A stretch of DNA of 64,000 nt. It comes from Paeniglutamicibacter psychrophenolicus. Its GTDB lineage: Bacteria > Actinomycetota > Actinomycetes > Actinomycetales > Micrococcaceae. The notes below the pieces were generated by a model. It did no database searches. It was not told where the DNA came from and saw nothing but the letters and a program-made list of their open reading frames with translations. Position numbers and translations under genes: made by a program. The DNA lies in the NCBI RefSeq assembly GCF_017876575.1, contig NZ_JAGIOE010000001.1:2108001-2172000 (forward strand), read 5' to 3'. Below are positions 13,721 through 24,077 of the stretch, piece after piece (the first letter of the stretch is position 1; each line of letters starts with the position of its first letter).

Positions 13721-14181
13721 ATATGTGGATAACTTTCGGTGGATTGACGGTGGCGCCGGGATCGGATGGAAAGGTATTGGGGTTCCCGGGATCGGTCGGA
13801 TGGCGGCGGAAATTAAGTGATGTGCGTTTCAGTGCAGGCACGCGGGGCAGCCCTGATGGCGGGGGACTATGGCGGAATCACTGTGGTTCCTGAAGCGACG
13901 GGGGGGAGCATGGCCCGAATCCATGGGCATTGGGGGCCTGTACGGAAGAAGCGCGGTGTCAGGCGACGGGTGATCCGCGTGCTAAGCTTGTGCTAATTGT
14001 TTTTCATGTGTGGCAAATGGACACGGTCCGGGTTGCGGGTAGGTTGCGCAACAGATGCCACACTTTCGCACGCCTAGGGTCAAATCCGAAATCGCTGTGA
14101 TGAAACGACTATAAACGCAGCGTCTCCAAGCAGTTTGATTGTGGGTGGCGCCGCAGAACAAAGAAACCGGAGGACACGAAA
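13721..14181 (+). other. gap upstream of the str operon, probably holding the rpsL promoter
   Basis: This 460-bp gap separates the divergent endonuclease and rpsL genes. No coding frame is convincing. A TATAAA box at 14110-14115 lies 66 nt before rpsL but has no good -35. TTGTGC near 13989 and TTGCGC at 14044 are other partial boxes. The rpsL promoter must lie here, but I cannot fix it by eye. Confidence 0.4.
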
Positions 14182-14556
14182 GTGCCTACTATTCAGCAGC
14201 TGATCCGCAAGGGTCGCTCGCCGAAGGTCACCAAGACCAAGGCCCCAGCCCTTAAGGGCAACCCAATGCGTCGTGGCGTATGCACCCGTGTGTACACCAC
14301 CACCCCGAAGAAGCCGAACTCCGCACTTCGTAAGGTCGCACGTGTGCGTCTTGCCGGTGGCGTCGAAGTTACCGCTTACATTCCGGGTGTCGGCCACAAC
14401 CTGCAGGAACACTCCATCGTGCTGGTGCGCGGCGGACGTGTGAAGGACCTCCCGGGTGTGCGCTACAAGATCGTACGTGGCGCTCTCGATACCCAGGGTG
14501 TCAAGAACCGTAAGCAGGCTCGTTCCCGCTACGGCGCCAAGAAGGAAGGTAAGTAA
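14182..14556 (+). CDS. rpsL: 30S ribosomal protein uS12
   Basis: Decoding-centre protein of the small subunit. The 124 residues begin at GTG, with GGAGGA 7 nt upstream. K43 in [11 protein letters not shown] and K88 are unmutated, which predicts a streptomycin-sensitive ribosome. D89 is the residue methylthiolated by RimO in some bacteria. First gene of the str operon. Its TAA overlaps the ATG of rpsG by one base (TAATG), suggesting coupled translation. Confidence 0.98.
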   Translation: MPTIQQLIRKGRSPKVTKTKAPALKGNPMRRGVCTRVYTTTPKKPNSALRKVARVRLAGGVEVTAYIPGVGHNLQEHSIVLVRGGRVKDLPGVRYKIVRGALDTQGVKNRKQARSRYGAKKEGK

Positions 14557-15026
14557 TGCCTCGTAAGGGCCCCGCGCCACAGCGCCCCCTCGTCTCGGAT
14601 CCGGTATACGGTTCCCCGCTTGTTACCCAGCTGATCAATAAGGTTTTGGTCGACGGTAAGAAGTCCACCGCAGAGCGTATCGTTTACGGTGCACTCGCAG
14701 GTGCCTTGGCCAAGAACGGTACCGACCCGGTTGTGACCCTGAAGAAGGCCATGGATAACATCCGCCCGGCCCTCGAGGTTCGCTCCCGCCGTGTTGGTGG
14801 CGCAACCTACCAGGTTCCCGTTGAGGTCAAGCCCGGACGCTCCACCGCGCTGGCTCTTCGCTGGCTCGTTGGCTACTCCAAGGCTCGCCGCGAGAAGACG
14901 ATGATTGAGCGTCTCATGAACGAGATCCTCGACGCATCGAATGGTCTTGGTGCCGCTGTCAAGCGTCGCGAAGACACTCACAAGATGGCAGAGTCCAACA
15001 AGGCCTTCGCCCACTACCGCTGGTAA
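14556..15026 (+). CDS. rpsG: 30S ribosomal protein uS7
   Basis: Primary binder of the 16S rRNA 3' major domain, located at the head near the E site. The 156 residues match the usual bacterial length, starting [11 protein letters not shown] and ending AFAHYRW. The ATG overlaps the rpsL stop by one nucleotide. fusA follows after 81 nt in the classic str order. In enterobacteria S7 is the feedback regulator of this operon. Whether that holds here cannot be read from the sequence. Confidence 0.98.
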   Translation: MPRKGPAPQRPLVSDPVYGSPLVTQLINKVLVDGKKSTAERIVYGALAGALAKNGTDPVVTLKKAMDNIRPALEVRSRRVGGATYQVPVEVKPGRSTALALRWLVGYSKARREKTMIERLMNEILDASNGLGAAVKRREDTHKMAESNKAFAHYRW

Positions 15027-15107
15027 AAAGCGTTTAGTCCGGTTGGCGGGATTGGTCGCAGACCGGTTCCGCCAACGTCGCGGGCATAATCAACAAAGGG
15101 AGACATC

Positions 15108-17222
15108 GTGGCACAGGACGTGCTTACCGACCTTAACAAGGTCCGCAATATCGGCATCATGGCCCACATCGATGCCGGTAAGACCACTACTACGGAACGC
15201 ATCCTGTTCTACACGGGTGTGAACCACAAGCTCGGCGAAACGCACGACGGTGCCTCGACGACCGACTGGATGGAACAGGAAAAGGAACGCGGCATTACGA
15301 TCACGTCTGCCGCCGTGACCTGCTTCTGGAACAACAACCAGATCAACATCATTGACACCCCGGGCCACGTTGACTTCACCGTTGAGGTAGAGCGCTCGCT
15401 GCGCGTCCTCGATGGCGCAGTTGCCGTGTTCGATGGCAAGGAAGGCGTGGAGCCGCAGTCCGAGACTGTTTGGCGCCAGGCCGACAAGTACAACGTGCCG
15501 CGTATCTGCTTCGTCAACAAGATGGACAAGCTGGGTGCTGACTTCTACTTCACCGTAGACACCATCATCAAGCGCCTCGGTGCCAAGCCGCTGGTCATGC
15601 AGCTGCCGATCGGCTCCGAGTCCGAGTTCACCGGCGTTGTCGACCTGATGACCATGAAGGCTTTCGTTTGGGAAGGTGACTCCAAGGGTGACGTCACCAT
15701 GGGTGCCGCCTACGAAACCCGCGAAATCCCGGCCGACCTGCTGGAAAAGGCCGTGGAATACCGCGCCAATCTGGTAGAGGCCGTCGCCGAGGGCTCTGAC
15801 GAGCTCATGGAGAAGTTCCTCGAAGGCGAAGAGATCAGCATTGCCGAGCTCAAGGCCGGCATCCGCACGATGGTCGTCAACTCGCAGCTCTACCCGGTCT
15901 TCTGTGGTTCCGCATTCAAGAACCGCGGTGTCCAGCCGATGCTCGATGCTGTCATCGACTACCTGCCGAATCCCATGGATGTTGGCGCGACGGTCGGTCA
16001 CGATCCGAAGAACGAAGAGATCGAGATCCGGCGCGAGCCGAATGAAACCGAGCCCTTCTCGGCACTTGCCTTCAAGATTGCAACTCACCCGTTCTTCGGC
16101 CAGTTGAACTTCATCCGCGTGTACTCGGGCAAGGCAACTCCCGGTACCCAGCTGCTGAACTCGACGAAGCAGAAGAAGGAACGTATTGGCAAGCTCTTCC
16201 AGATGCACGCCAACAAGGAAATGCCCGTAGACGAGGTCCACGCCGGCCACATCTACGCTGTGATTGGCCTCAAGGACACCACCACCGGTGATACCTTGTG
16301 CGATCCGGCACACCCGATCGTTCTTGAGTCGATGTCCTTCCCTGATCCCGTGATCTTCGTTGCCATCGAGCCGAAGACCAAGGGTGACCAGGAGAAGCTC
16401 TCGACTGCAATCCAGAAGCTTTCGGCCGAGGACCCGACGTTCACCGTCTCCCTCAACGAAGACACCGGCCAGACCGAAATCGGCGGCATGGGCGAGCTTC
16501 ACCTGGACATCCTGGTGGACCGCATGCGTCGCGAATTCCGTGTGGAAGCCAACGTTGGCAAGCCGCAGGTTGCATACCGCGAAACCATCAAGAAGGCTGT
16601 GGAGAAGGTTGACTTCACCCACAAGAAGCAGACCGGTGGTTCGGGCCAGTTCGCAAAGGTCCAGGTCTCGTTCGAGCCCCTGGAAGTTGTCGACGGTGTC
16701 ATCTACGAATTCAAGAACGGCGTCACCGGTGGACGTATTCCTCGCGAATACATCCCTTCGGTAGACGCAGGTATCCAGGACGCCATGCAGTTCGGCATCC
16801 TGGCCGGCTACCCGATGGTGGGCGTCAAGGCGACCCTCCTCGACGGTGCCTACCACGACGTTGACTCCTCGGAAATGGCGTTCAAGATCGCTGGTTCACA
16901 GGTGTTCAAGGAAGGCGCACGCCGCGCCCAGCCGATCATCCTCGAGCCGGTCATGGATGTCGAAGTCCGTACTCCCGAGGAGTACATGGGCGACGTCATC
17001 GGTGACTTGAACTCCCGCCGTGGTTCCATCGCCTCGATGGAAGACGCTGCAGGCGTGAAGGTCATTCGTGCAACGGTTCCGCTGTCTGAGATGTTCGGTT
17101 ACATTGGTGACCTGCGTTCGAAGACCCAGGGCCGTGCAGTGTACTCGATGACCTTCTCCAGCTACGCAGAGGTCCCGAAGGCAGTTGCCGAAGAGATCAT
17201 CCAGAAGTCCCGCGGCGAGTAA
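15108..17222 (+). CDS. fusA: translation elongation factor G
   Basis: GTPase that drives ribosomal translocation and, with RRF, recycling. The 704 residues start at GTG after AAGGGAGA. The G1 motif AHIDAGKT is at residues 19-26, with DTPGHVDF and NKMDKLG further on and domains II-V intact to [14 protein letters not shown]. Third gene of the str operon. It is followed by a 235-bp spacer with its own structure and the tuf promoter, so tuf can be expressed separately. Confidence 0.98.
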   Translation: MAQDVLTDLNKVRNIGIMAHIDAGKTTTTERILFYTGVNHKLGETHDGASTTDWMEQEKERGITITSAAVTCFWNNNQINIIDTPGHVDFTVEVERSLRVLDGAVAVFDGKEGVEPQSETVWRQADKYNVPRICFVNKMDKLGADFYFTVDTIIKRLGAKPLVMQLPIGSESEFTGVVDLMTMKAFVWEGDSKGDVTMGAAYETREIPADLLEKAVEYRANLVEAVAEGSDELMEKFLEGEEISIAELKAGIRTMVVNSQLYPVFCGSAFKNRGVQPMLDAVIDYLPNPMDVGATVGHDPKNEEIEIRREPNETEPFSALAFKIATHPFFGQLNFIRVYSGKATPGTQLLNSTKQKKERIGKLFQMHANKEMPVDEVHAGHIYAVIGLKDTTTGDTLCDPAHPIVLESMSFPDPVIFVAIEPKTKGDQEKLSTAIQKLSAEDPTFTVSLNEDTGQTEIGGMGELHLDILVDRMRREFRVEANVGKPQVAYRETIKKAVEKVDFTHKKQTGGSGQFAKVQVSFEPLEVVDGVIYEFKNGVTGGRIPREYIPSVDAGIQDAMQFGILAGYPMVGVKATLLDGAYHDVDSSEMAFKIAGSQVFKEGARRAQPIILEPVMDVEVRTPEEYMGDVIGDLNSRRGSIASMEDAAGVKVIRATVPLSEMFGYIGDLRSKTQGRAVYSMTFSSYAEVPKAVAEEIIQKSRGE

Positions 17223-17238
17223 TCGTCCGGACCAAGAA

Positions 17239-17320
17239 TTGGCCTTGACCCCGATCATCGGGTGAGCGGCCGCACGATGGGGCCGGTGCAGAGAAATCCA
17301 ATCCGGCCCCGCCAGGCCAA
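17239..17320 (+). other. nested hairpin in the fusA-tuf spacer
   Basis: TTGGCCT (17239-17245) pairs with AGGCCAA (17314-17320), enclosing an 8-bp stem GGGGCCGG/CCGGCCCC (17279-17286 with 17303-17310). No U-tract follows, so it is either a weak terminator or a processing site between fusA and the separate tuf promoter. Confidence 0.45.
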
Positions 17321-17360
17321 CTAAAGGATCCCACGTTGGATCCCGCAGCTAACCACAATT

Positions 17361-17389
17361 TAAACATTTCACTAAGCCCCCAGTAGACT
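17361..17389 (+). promoter_or_regulatory. candidate tuf promoter
   Basis: TAAACA (17361-17366) and TAGACT (17384-17389) are spaced by 17 bp, 68 bp before the tuf start. The TAGACT -10 recurs upstream of rplN and rplM in this window, which supports the assignment. Confidence 0.5.
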
Positions 17390-17457
17390 TGTACAAGTTT
17401 CGTCCGCGACCCGTGTGGACGAGGTACGTCTTCTGTAAACGTTTCTAGGAGGAACCT

Positions 17458-18648
17458 GTGGCAAAGGCAAAGTTCGAGCGGACCAAGCCGCACGTCAACA
17501 TCGGCACCATTGGTCACGTTGACCATGGTAAGACCACGTTGACCGCCGCCATTTCCAAGGTGCTTGCTGACAAGTACCCGGATCTGAACGAGCAGCGCGA
17601 TTTCGCCAATATCGACTCGGCGCCGGAAGAGCGCCAGCGCGGTATTACCATCAACATCTCTCACGTCGAGTACCAGACCGAGAAGCGCCACTACGCGCAC
17701 GTTGATGCCCCGGGTCACGCTGACTACATCAAGAACATGATCACCGGTGCTGCTCAGATGGACGGCGCGATCCTCGTGGTTGCCGCTACCGACGGCCCGA
17801 TGGCTCAGACCCGCGAGCACGTTCTGCTGGCCCGCCAGGTTGGCGTTCCCTACCTGCTGGTCGCACTGAACAAGTCCGACATGGTCGATGACGAAGAGCT
17901 TCTGGACCTCGTGGAAATGGAAGTTCGCGAACTTCTCTCCTCGCAGGGCTTCGATGGCGACGAGGCACCGGTTATGCGTGTTTCGGGCCTGAAGGCACTG
18001 GAAGGCGACCCGGTTTGGGTCAAGGCCGTCGAGGACCTCATGGACGCCGTTGACGAGCACGTTCCGACCCCGGTTCGTGACCGCGACAAGCCGTTCCTGA
18101 TGCCGGTTGAAGACGTCTTCACCATCACCGGTCGTGGCACCGTTGTTACGGGCCGCGCCGAGCGTGGAACCCTCGCCATCAACTCCGAGGTCGAGATCGT
18201 CGGCATCCGCCCGGTCCAGAAGACCACGGTTACCGGTATCGAGATGTTCCACAAGCAGCTCGACGAGGCATGGGCCGGCGAGAACTGTGGTCTGCTGCTT
18301 CGCGGCATCAAGCGCGAAGACGTAGAGCGTGGCCAGGTCATCGTGAAGCCGGGTTCCATCACCCCGCACACCGATTTCGAGGCCAACGTGTACATCCTTT
18401 CCAAGGATGAGGGCGGGCGTCACAACCCGTTCTACTCGAACTACCGCCCGCAGTTCTACTTCCGCACCACGGACGTCACCGGCGTTATCACCCTGCCGGA
18501 AGGCACGGAAATGGTTATGCCTGGCGACAACACCGAAATGTCTGTCGTGCTGATCCAGCCGATCGCCATGGAAGAGGGCCTCGGCTTCGCAATTCGCGAA
18601 GGCGGCCGCACCGTTGGTTCGGGCAAGGTCACCAAGATCACCAAGTAG
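17458..18648 (+). CDS. tuf: translation elongation factor Tu
   Basis: GTPase that delivers aminoacyl-tRNA to the ribosome. The 396 residues begin at GTG behind a near-perfect AGGAGG with 5-nt spacing, fitting very high expression. G1 GHVDHGKT lies at residues 19-26, then [12 protein letters not shown] and the effector loop RGITI. Domains 2 and 3 are complete. It is probably transcribed both from the str operon and from its own promoter just upstream, and ends at a strong terminator. Confidence 0.98.
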   Translation: MAKAKFERTKPHVNIGTIGHVDHGKTTLTAAISKVLADKYPDLNEQRDFANIDSAPEERQRGITINISHVEYQTEKRHYAHVDAPGHADYIKNMITGAAQMDGAILVVAATDGPMAQTREHVLLARQVGVPYLLVALNKSDMVDDEELLDLVEMEVRELLSSQGFDGDEAPVMRVSGLKALEGDPVWVKAVEDLMDAVDEHVPTPVRDRDKPFLMPVEDVFTITGRGTVVTGRAERGTLAINSEVEIVGIRPVQKTTVTGIEMFHKQLDEAWAGENCGLLLRGIKREDVERGQVIVKPGSITPHTDFEANVYILSKDEGGRHNPFYSNYRPQFYFRTTDVTGVITLPEGTEMVMPGDNTEMSVVLIQPIAMEEGLGFAIREGGRTVGSGKVTKITK

Positions 18649-18687
18649 TCTTTTCTACTCGGGTATCTTGACCTAAGGGTCTGGAAA

Positions 18688-18732
18688 AGACCCCCGCTGC
18701 ACTGTTTCGACAGTGCAGCGGGGGTCTTTTTT
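18688..18732 (+). terminator. intrinsic terminator after tuf
   Basis: A perfect 17-bp stem (18688-18704 with 18711-18727) around TTTCGA is followed by a run of T residues to 18732. It closes the str-tuf unit 40 nt after the tuf stop. Confidence 0.93.
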
Positions 18733-18865
18733 CTTTGCCCGGAACTTGTGCAGAAACCGCCGGGCATTTATATCAAACGAATGTTCTGAATGGGGTACGC
18801 TGGAGTCCGCAAGCGGCCCTTTGTCCCGGGTGGCATAAAGACATAGGTGGAGGCGGGAAACCAGT

Positions 18866-21800
18866 ATGAATGGGTTCGTCCTGATCGTGGTGGCCGTGGC
18901 CATGTTCCTTGCAGGGTTGTTCCTGGGCAAGCAGCTGGCGGCCAACAAGTTCCAGTCCCGGCAACCGGCCCAAGCCCCGGCCCCCGACCGGGCAGCGCTC
19001 GCCCTTGCCTGGCAGCGCGGCTTCGACGCGGCAACGCAGGAGGCTGCCCGGAAGCGGGAAACCGGCGATGCCCTCGTGCCCCAAGATGCCCAGACCGGGG
19101 CCCCGGGACCGGCTCTCGGGGAGCAAGGAACGTCCACCGCCGGTTCGATGCAACCCGGCCCGGCCGCCCCGGTCCCATTCGCCCCGACCCCGTCCGCCCC
19201 GCCGGCGGCAGTTGGAGATCCCGGGCCCGGAAGCGGACAACCGCAATACTCCGGCGCCATGCCCGCAGCCACCCACGTCGGACAGCCCGCAATGCCGGCC
19301 CCGCCTCCTCGGGTGCCAGCTGTTCCGGTGGACCCGCGCGTGCGCGCACTGCGGAACATCAACATCACCTTGTACGTCGCCGCACTGCTCATGGTTGCCG
19401 CGGCCTCGCTCTTCATCGCCCTGGCACTGCCAGCGGCGGCCAAGGTCGTGGGGCTGGGCCTGGTCGCCGCGGGATTCTACGGGGTTGGCCTGCTGATGCA
19501 CGCACGCAGCGTCCGGCTGCGCCCGGCCGCCGCAGCCTTCACCGCGACCGGGCTCGCACTGATCCCGATGACCGGGCTGGCCCATTTCCTGCTGCTGTCC
19601 ACCACCCCCGGGGCCAGCTGGTTCGTCACCTCCGTGGTGGGAACCGTCGCCTTCGCCTATGCCGCCGGGAAGTTGCAATCGCGCATCGTCGCCGGCCTTG
19701 GCACCACCTTCCTGGTCTCCACCGCCTACTCCGGCGGCGCAGTGCTCAACCGCGGACTGATCTACTACTTCCTCTTCAGCATGCTGCTGGCCACCGCGAT
19801 CACGCTGGTCGGGGCCAGGAAGCCACGCTGGGTCGGCAATATCTACGTGCAGTCATTCGCGCTCGCCCACCGGTACCTGGTTCCGGCCACCGTGCTCGCC
19901 GCGCTCTTGTCGTTCGCCGTGCTTCAGGCCAGGGACTACGGATGGATCTTTGCCGCGGCGGCACTGTACTACGCCGTTGCGTTGATCGCGGCACCTGCGA
20001 CCGAACGGTTCGCGCACCTGGCCGCGGCCCGCATCTCGGCCATGGCAAGCATCGGGGCCTTCCTGCACGTGGCCGATGTTTCGGCGACGGACATCTTCCG
20101 CATCATGGCCGCGCTGCTCGTGGCGCAGCTGGTGCTGCTGGCCCAATTCGCCCCGAACTATGCACGCAAGCTGCGCCTCAAGCAGGCCTTTGCCACCGGT
20201 GAAACCTGGATCCTGCTGGCCCTGGCGGGGCTGGGGGCGCTGATGGGTGCCGAGTCGCTGCTGCGTGATCCGGGGCTTGCCGGATCCGGGGGTGGCCTCG
20301 ACCTGAACTGGGCCCTGGCATTGCTGCTGGCGGCCGGAGTCTTCGTTGGCGCACGACGTGGCGGGAATTTCCGCTGGGTACCGTTGGGCGTCGCGGTCCT
20401 GGGGATCGTGGAACCGATGGACGGCAACCAGGGGCGTCAGGGGATCCTGCTCGCCGCAGCGGTGCTGGCCACGTGGTGGCTGGCGCGCAATGCCTCAGGC
20501 ACCGCACGCTCGTCGCTTCGGTGGGCCGCGCGGATCGCATCGGTCCCCGCAACGGGGGCATTGTTCTCCTATGCGGCGGCGGGCTGGGCGCTCCAGCCGC
20601 GGTTTGGCAGCACCCTGACGGTGCTGCCCGGCACCGCGAATCCGGCCCAGGCCGCGGCCCTGGAGCGCACCATCGAGGTGGCGACGCTGGTCGGGGTCGT
20701 GCTGGCGCTGCTCATCCAGCTTTGCGTTGCCGCAGCACTGCTGTCCAGGATGCGGCGGACCGCACAGACGGCAGCGGCGACGGCCCCCCGCCTGGAGTCG
20801 TTCGGGGAATCGCTCATCTTTGCCGGCGGCGTGCTGTGCGCGGCGGTGGCCACGTGGTCCCTGTCGATGAAGCTCGGCTGGGGCGGCTCGTTGCTCTACT
20901 CCGACGTGGATCCGGGCACCGCCGGGTTCGCCACGGTGCTGTGGCTGGGCTACCAGTGGGACACCATCTTGTTGTGGATGGGCCTGCTCGCGGGCCTGGT
21001 GGGCGCCACCGCCATCCTGGGCCACCGGCGGGCACCACATCGCATCCCGGGGGAGCGGACCGGGGCAGTCCTGGAAGGGGTCCCGATGGCACTGGGCCAC
21101 CTCGGCGGATTGGCCGCCCTGGGTGCAGGGCTTGGCATGGCCGCGGGCCGCGACCCCTCCTGGATGGTCGAACTCGTTGCCGTCCTGGGCCTGGCCCATG
21201 TCGGAATCCGGATCCTGGCCGGCACCGGCCTGGCGGAGAAGGTGGGCTATTCGGTGCTGGCCCAGGCGCTCTTCTCCGGCACCGCATGGCACATTGCCGA
21301 CCGCTTCGACATGGACGCCCATGGCCAGTTTGCGCTGTTTGCCTTCACCATCGCGCTGGCCCAATCCGTCCGTGCCGCCCTGGGACGGAAGTCGGCCATG
21401 CCGAAGTACTCCGACCCCCGCACGCTGATGACCCTTGCCGCGGTGGCCCTGCTGTTGCTGGTCCCGGCCGTCTACCTGATGGATCATGCAGGTGGATACG
21501 ACCAGGCCGGGCTGTTGGTCCAGTTCCTGTGCCTGCTGGCCTTTTCCGGTGTCGTTGTCACGACCCATGTCCGCCGGGCTCCGGCCTTCCGGTACGTTGC
21601 GGTTCCCGCCGCACTGGGGCTGCTGGGCCTGGTGCTTGTCCCGGCCCTTGGGCAGTCGCTGCGCCTCGGAGGCTGGTTGCCGACGCCGTTGTGGACCAAG
21701 GACGTCGCCGGCACGGTGTTGGTACTGTTGCTTCTCGGCATCCTCGTCTCCGAGGTGCGCAACCTGGCCGGGAAGGACTGGCGCTGGGTGCGTGCCGTGG

Positions 21801-22963
21801 TGGCCGTGGTGTACTGGGCGGCGCTCTTCGGGCTGCATGACTGGCAGGAGCCCGGATGGCAGGTAACCGCAGGGCTGCTGGGCGCGGCCGGCTTCATGGT
21901 CTTCTCCGCCACCTGGGGCATCCCGCTGTTGCTGCTGGGCAGCGCCGCGCTGGTGCTGTTGGCATCGCTGCGCGGGGTGGACCTCATCCACGACCTGGCC
22001 CTGGAGCGGGGGAGCGAACCGCTGGACGGCATGATCGGACTCGGGGCCACCTGGGTCATCTTGCTGATCGCCTCGATCTTCGGTGGCCGTTTTGGCGGGG
22101 ATCCGGTGCCGTTTGCCGCCCTCGTGCGGCGGACTGCCGGCTGGGACCCGGCCCACGCCCGGGTGCTTTTTGCCGCCTCGCTGGCGGCCCTCGGCTTCGG
22201 CGGATTGCTCGGGCAGTCCGACCAAATCGACAGGCACGTCTATGCCGGTGCGGTGATGCTGCTGGTGGCCGTCTTCGCCGCGGCGGCACTGGAGGTACCG
22301 GCCCGACTGCGCGAAACCGGATACGAGGTCGCAGCCCTGATGGGCGCCGCGGTCATCCACCGTTGCTGGTGGGTCGGGGTTGGCGGGACAAGCGCGTTTG
22401 CGGCCTTCTACTACTGGATCATCGTCCTGGGACTGCTTGCTGCCTACGAATTCCGGCGCAAGCGCGAACGGAACGGCATCGTTGTCCTGGGTGCGTCCTC
22501 GGTCTTGCTGTCGCTGGCGGGGCTGGGAACCTTCCTTTCCTCCACCCTGGCCCAGCAGCTGGTGGTGTTGCTGACCTTCACGGCGCTGCTGGTCTTCGGA
22601 CTGGTGACCAACCGGAAGATCTTCACGGTGTGGGGCGCGGTCGGGGTAGCCGTGGCGGTGCTGTGGTTCCTGCGTGGGTACACGTTCCTGCTGCTGTTGC
22701 TGATCGCGGCCGGTTTGATCGCCCTGGCACTGTGGAGGCTGGGAAAGATGAACAAGGGTTCCCAGGACCACGATTCTCCCGCCCAACCGTATCCGCCGGC
22801 AGCTGCGCCGGCTGCCTGGCAGGCGCCCGCCGCCGACCCTTCGGTCCCGGACCAAACGGTATACGGGCCGACCGGACCACAGGCTCCGCCTGCGCCACCG
22901 GCCGGCAGCGGCATGCCGTGGATGAGGCCGCACGGCCAGGATGCCTCCGACGATTCGCACTGA
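18866..22963 (+). CDS. very large multi-pass membrane protein of unknown function
   Basis: I do not recognise a characterised family with certainty. It resembles the large actinobacterial membrane proteins labelled SCO7613-like, but that is from memory. Of 1365 residues, 3-19 form an N-terminal helix, followed by a Pro/Ala-rich linker to about 150. From about 165 to 1290 there are some thirty or more hydrophobic helices with short loops. The hydrophilic Pro/Ala-rich tail is about 70 residues. No enzyme motif, P-loop or glycosyltransferase signature was found. The start has GGTGGAGG upstream at a rather long spacing. It lies alone between tuf and the S10 cluster, with GC-rich codon use like its neighbours. 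Confidence 0.8.
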   Translation: MNGFVLIVVAVAMFLAGLFLGKQLAANKFQSRQPAQAPAPDRAALALAWQRGFDAATQEAARKRETGDALVPQDAQTGAPGPALGEQGTSTAGSMQPGPAAPVPFAPTPSAPPAAVGDPGPGSGQPQYSGAMPAATHVGQPAMPAPPPRVPAVPVDPRVRALRNINITLYVAALLMVAAASLFIALALPAAAKVVGLGLVAAGFYGVGLLMHARSVRLRPAAAAFTATGLALIPMTGLAHFLLLSTTPGASWFVTSVVGTVAFAYAAGKLQSRIVAGLGTTFLVSTAYSGGAVLNRGLIYYFLFSMLLATAITLVGARKPRWVGNIYVQSFALAHRYLVPATVLAALLSFAVLQARDYGWIFAAAALYYAVALIAAPATERFAHLAAARISAMASIGAFLHVADVSATDIFRIMAALLVAQLVLLAQFAPNYARKLRLKQAFATGETWILLALAGLGALMGAESLLRDPGLAGSGGGLDLNWALALLLAAGVFVGARRGGNFRWVPLGVAVLGIVEPMDGNQGRQGILLAAAVLATWWLARNASGTARSSLRWAARIASVPATGALFSYAAAGWALQPRFGSTLTVLPGTANPAQAAALERTIEVATLVGVVLALLIQLCVAAALLSRMRRTAQTAAATAPRLESFGESLIFAGGVLCAAVATWSLSMKLGWGGSLLYSDVDPGTAGFATVLWLGYQWDTILLWMGLLAGLVGATAILGHRRAPHRIPGERTGAVLEGVPMALGHLGGLAALGAGLGMAAGRDPSWMVELVAVLGLAHVGIRILAGTGLAEKVGYSVLAQALFSGTAWHIADRFDMDAHGQFALFAFTIALAQSVRAALGRKSAMPKYSDPRTLMTLAAVALLLLVPAVYLMDHAGGYDQAGLLVQFLCLLAFSGVVVTTHVRRAPAFRYVAVPAALGLLGLVLVPALGQSLRLGGWLPTPLWTKDVAGTVLVLLLLGILVSEVRNLAGKDWRWVRAVVAVVYWAALFGLHDWQEPGWQVTAGLLGAAGFMVFSATWGIPLLLLGSAALVLLASLRGVDLIHDLALERGSEPLDGMIGLGATWVILLIASIFGGRFGGDPVPFAALVRRTAGWDPAHARVLFAASLAALGFGGLLGQSDQIDRHVYAGAVMLLVAVFAAAALEVPARLRETGYEVAALMGAAVIHRCWWVGVGGTSAFAAFYYWIIVLGLLAAYEFRRKRERNGIVVLGASSVLLSLAGLGTFLSSTLAQQLVVLLTFTALLVFGLVTNRKIFTVWGAVGVAVAVLWFLRGYTFLLLLLIAAGLIALALWRLGKMNKGSQDHDSPAQPYPPAAAPAAWQAPAADPSVPDQTVYGPTGPQAPPAPPAGSGMPWMRPHGQDASDDSH

Positions 22964-23009
22964 GCCGATGGTGCCGGAGAGCAGCGTGCCATTCATTTGG
23001 CCGGATCCG

Positions 23010-23038
23010 GTGACCGGCTCGAGCCAAGCGGTTACGCT
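23010..23038 (+). promoter_or_regulatory. candidate leaderless promoter of the 42-residue peptide gene
   Basis: GTGACC (23010-23015) and TACGCT (23033-23038) are spaced by 17 bp. The -10 ends 6 nt before the ATG at 23045, so transcription would begin at or beside the start codon. No Shine-Dalgarno sequence is present. Confidence 0.4.
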
Positions 23039-23044
23039 GGCCAC

Positions 23045-23173
23045 ATGAAGTTCTTGATTTTCGTGTTGATCGTGGTGGTTGTCGTCGTGGTCGTCATGCG
23101 GGTGCGCAAGCAGTTCTCCAAGGAGATCCAGCGGGCCAAGGAGATCCGGCGATCCCGGGAAGACGACCAGTAG
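23045..23173 (+). CDS. 42-residue single-helix membrane microprotein
   Basis: Short coding frame of 42 residues. MKFLIF leads a strongly hydrophobic, valine-dominated segment at residues 3-18. A basic, charged, probably helical tail follows (MRVRKQFSKEIQRAKEIRR) and ends in an acidic REDDQ. By the positive-inside rule the tail is cytoplasmic. No family recognised. It lies 81 nt after the giant membrane protein, before the S10 leader. The lack of a ribosome binding site together with a well-placed -10 box suggests a leaderless mRNA. Coding status rests on amphipathic composition and GC-rich codon bias, not on homology. Confidence 0.6.
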   Translation: MKFLIFVLIVVVVVVVVMRVRKQFSKEIQRAKEIRRSREDDQ

Positions 23174-23748
23174 CAGTCCGGCGGGCTAAAGTGCATCGGT
23201 GAGCTTTCTCACGCGATTTTGCCCGAGCCTGCTCGAACCTGCGCACCGAACCACCAAGGTCAGGGAATCGACGACCGAAATTCCGGTGATTTTCCCGTGG
23301 CAGCGTTCGTGCGCGTCAATGTCCGGGCGCCGGCTGCGCCAGCGGGCAGTTGGCGGGGGAGAGCAAAGATTTGGTGTTTGGGCCCCGAACCTGACACACT
23401 AGACAAGTTGTTCGTGAGCATTTCCATGCTTCATGTCTGCTGATCGGGAAACCGACACCGGGACATGGATTTTTCAACCGAGATTGTGTCTCACCCGGGA
23501 TAATGCCCGGGGCTGGGGAGCAATACAACCGAAATTCCTGGAAACACGAACAATGTCCCCCAAGGTTTTATACGGGTTCGGTGTCGCTGAAAAGTGCGAC
23601 ACGCCCGACCGCGGGGGTCGGGCTTCGGCGGATTGAGGAACCCGGATTTATCCGGATTCAGTTCGATGCGAGGCGTGCCGGTCCCGAAAGGGGCCCGTAG
23701 GGCACAGTAACTGTACAGAGAGTGCTAATTAGAAAGAGGCATCAAGCC
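23174..23748 (+). promoter_or_regulatory. long leader region of the S10 ribosomal cluster
   Basis: This 575-bp gap holds no convincing gene. A possible promoter is TTTGGG (23377-23382), 17 bp, TAGACA (23400-23405), which would give a leader of about 340 nt. Two tandem perfect hairpins follow: 23581-23587 with 23596-23602, and 23603-23610 with 23616-23623. A further GTGCC...GGCAC closing stem lies near 23676-23704. Structured S10 leaders are regulatory in some bacteria. Here this is inference. Confidence 0.45.
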
Positions 23749-24057
23749 ATGGCGGGACAAAAAATCCGCATCCGGCTGAAGTCGTATGACCACGAGGTCA
23801 TTGACGTTTCTGCCCGGAAGATCGTTGAGACGGTGACGCGCGCTGGCGCAACCGTAGTCGGCCCAGTGCCGCTCCCAACGGAAAAGAACGTGTACTGCGT
23901 TATCCGTTCGCCCCACAAGTACAAAGACAGCCGTGAGCACTTCGAAATGCGCACGCACAAGCGTCTGATCGACATCATCGATCCGACCCCGAAGGCCGTA
24001 GATTCGCTGATGCGTCTTGACCTGCCGGCGGATGTCAACATCGAAATCAAGCTCTAA
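23749..24057 (+). CDS. rpsJ: 30S ribosomal protein uS10
   Basis: Head protein of the small subunit, also the NusE antitermination factor in other bacteria. The 102 residues start [19 protein letters not shown] and end NIEIKL, the normal length. The ATG at 23749 was chosen over an in-frame upstream ATG because the family begins here and GAGG lies 9 nt upstream. First gene of the S10 cluster, which runs unbroken to rpsQ. Confidence 0.97.
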
Positions 24058-24077
24058 GGGGAGGTGGCGAGAAAACT

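Noticed and set aside
18673-23044. Long antisense and alternative-frame ORFs over the large membrane protein
   Set aside because: Products are Arg/Pro/Gly-rich, typical of shadow frames, while the chosen frame gives regular transmembrane helices.
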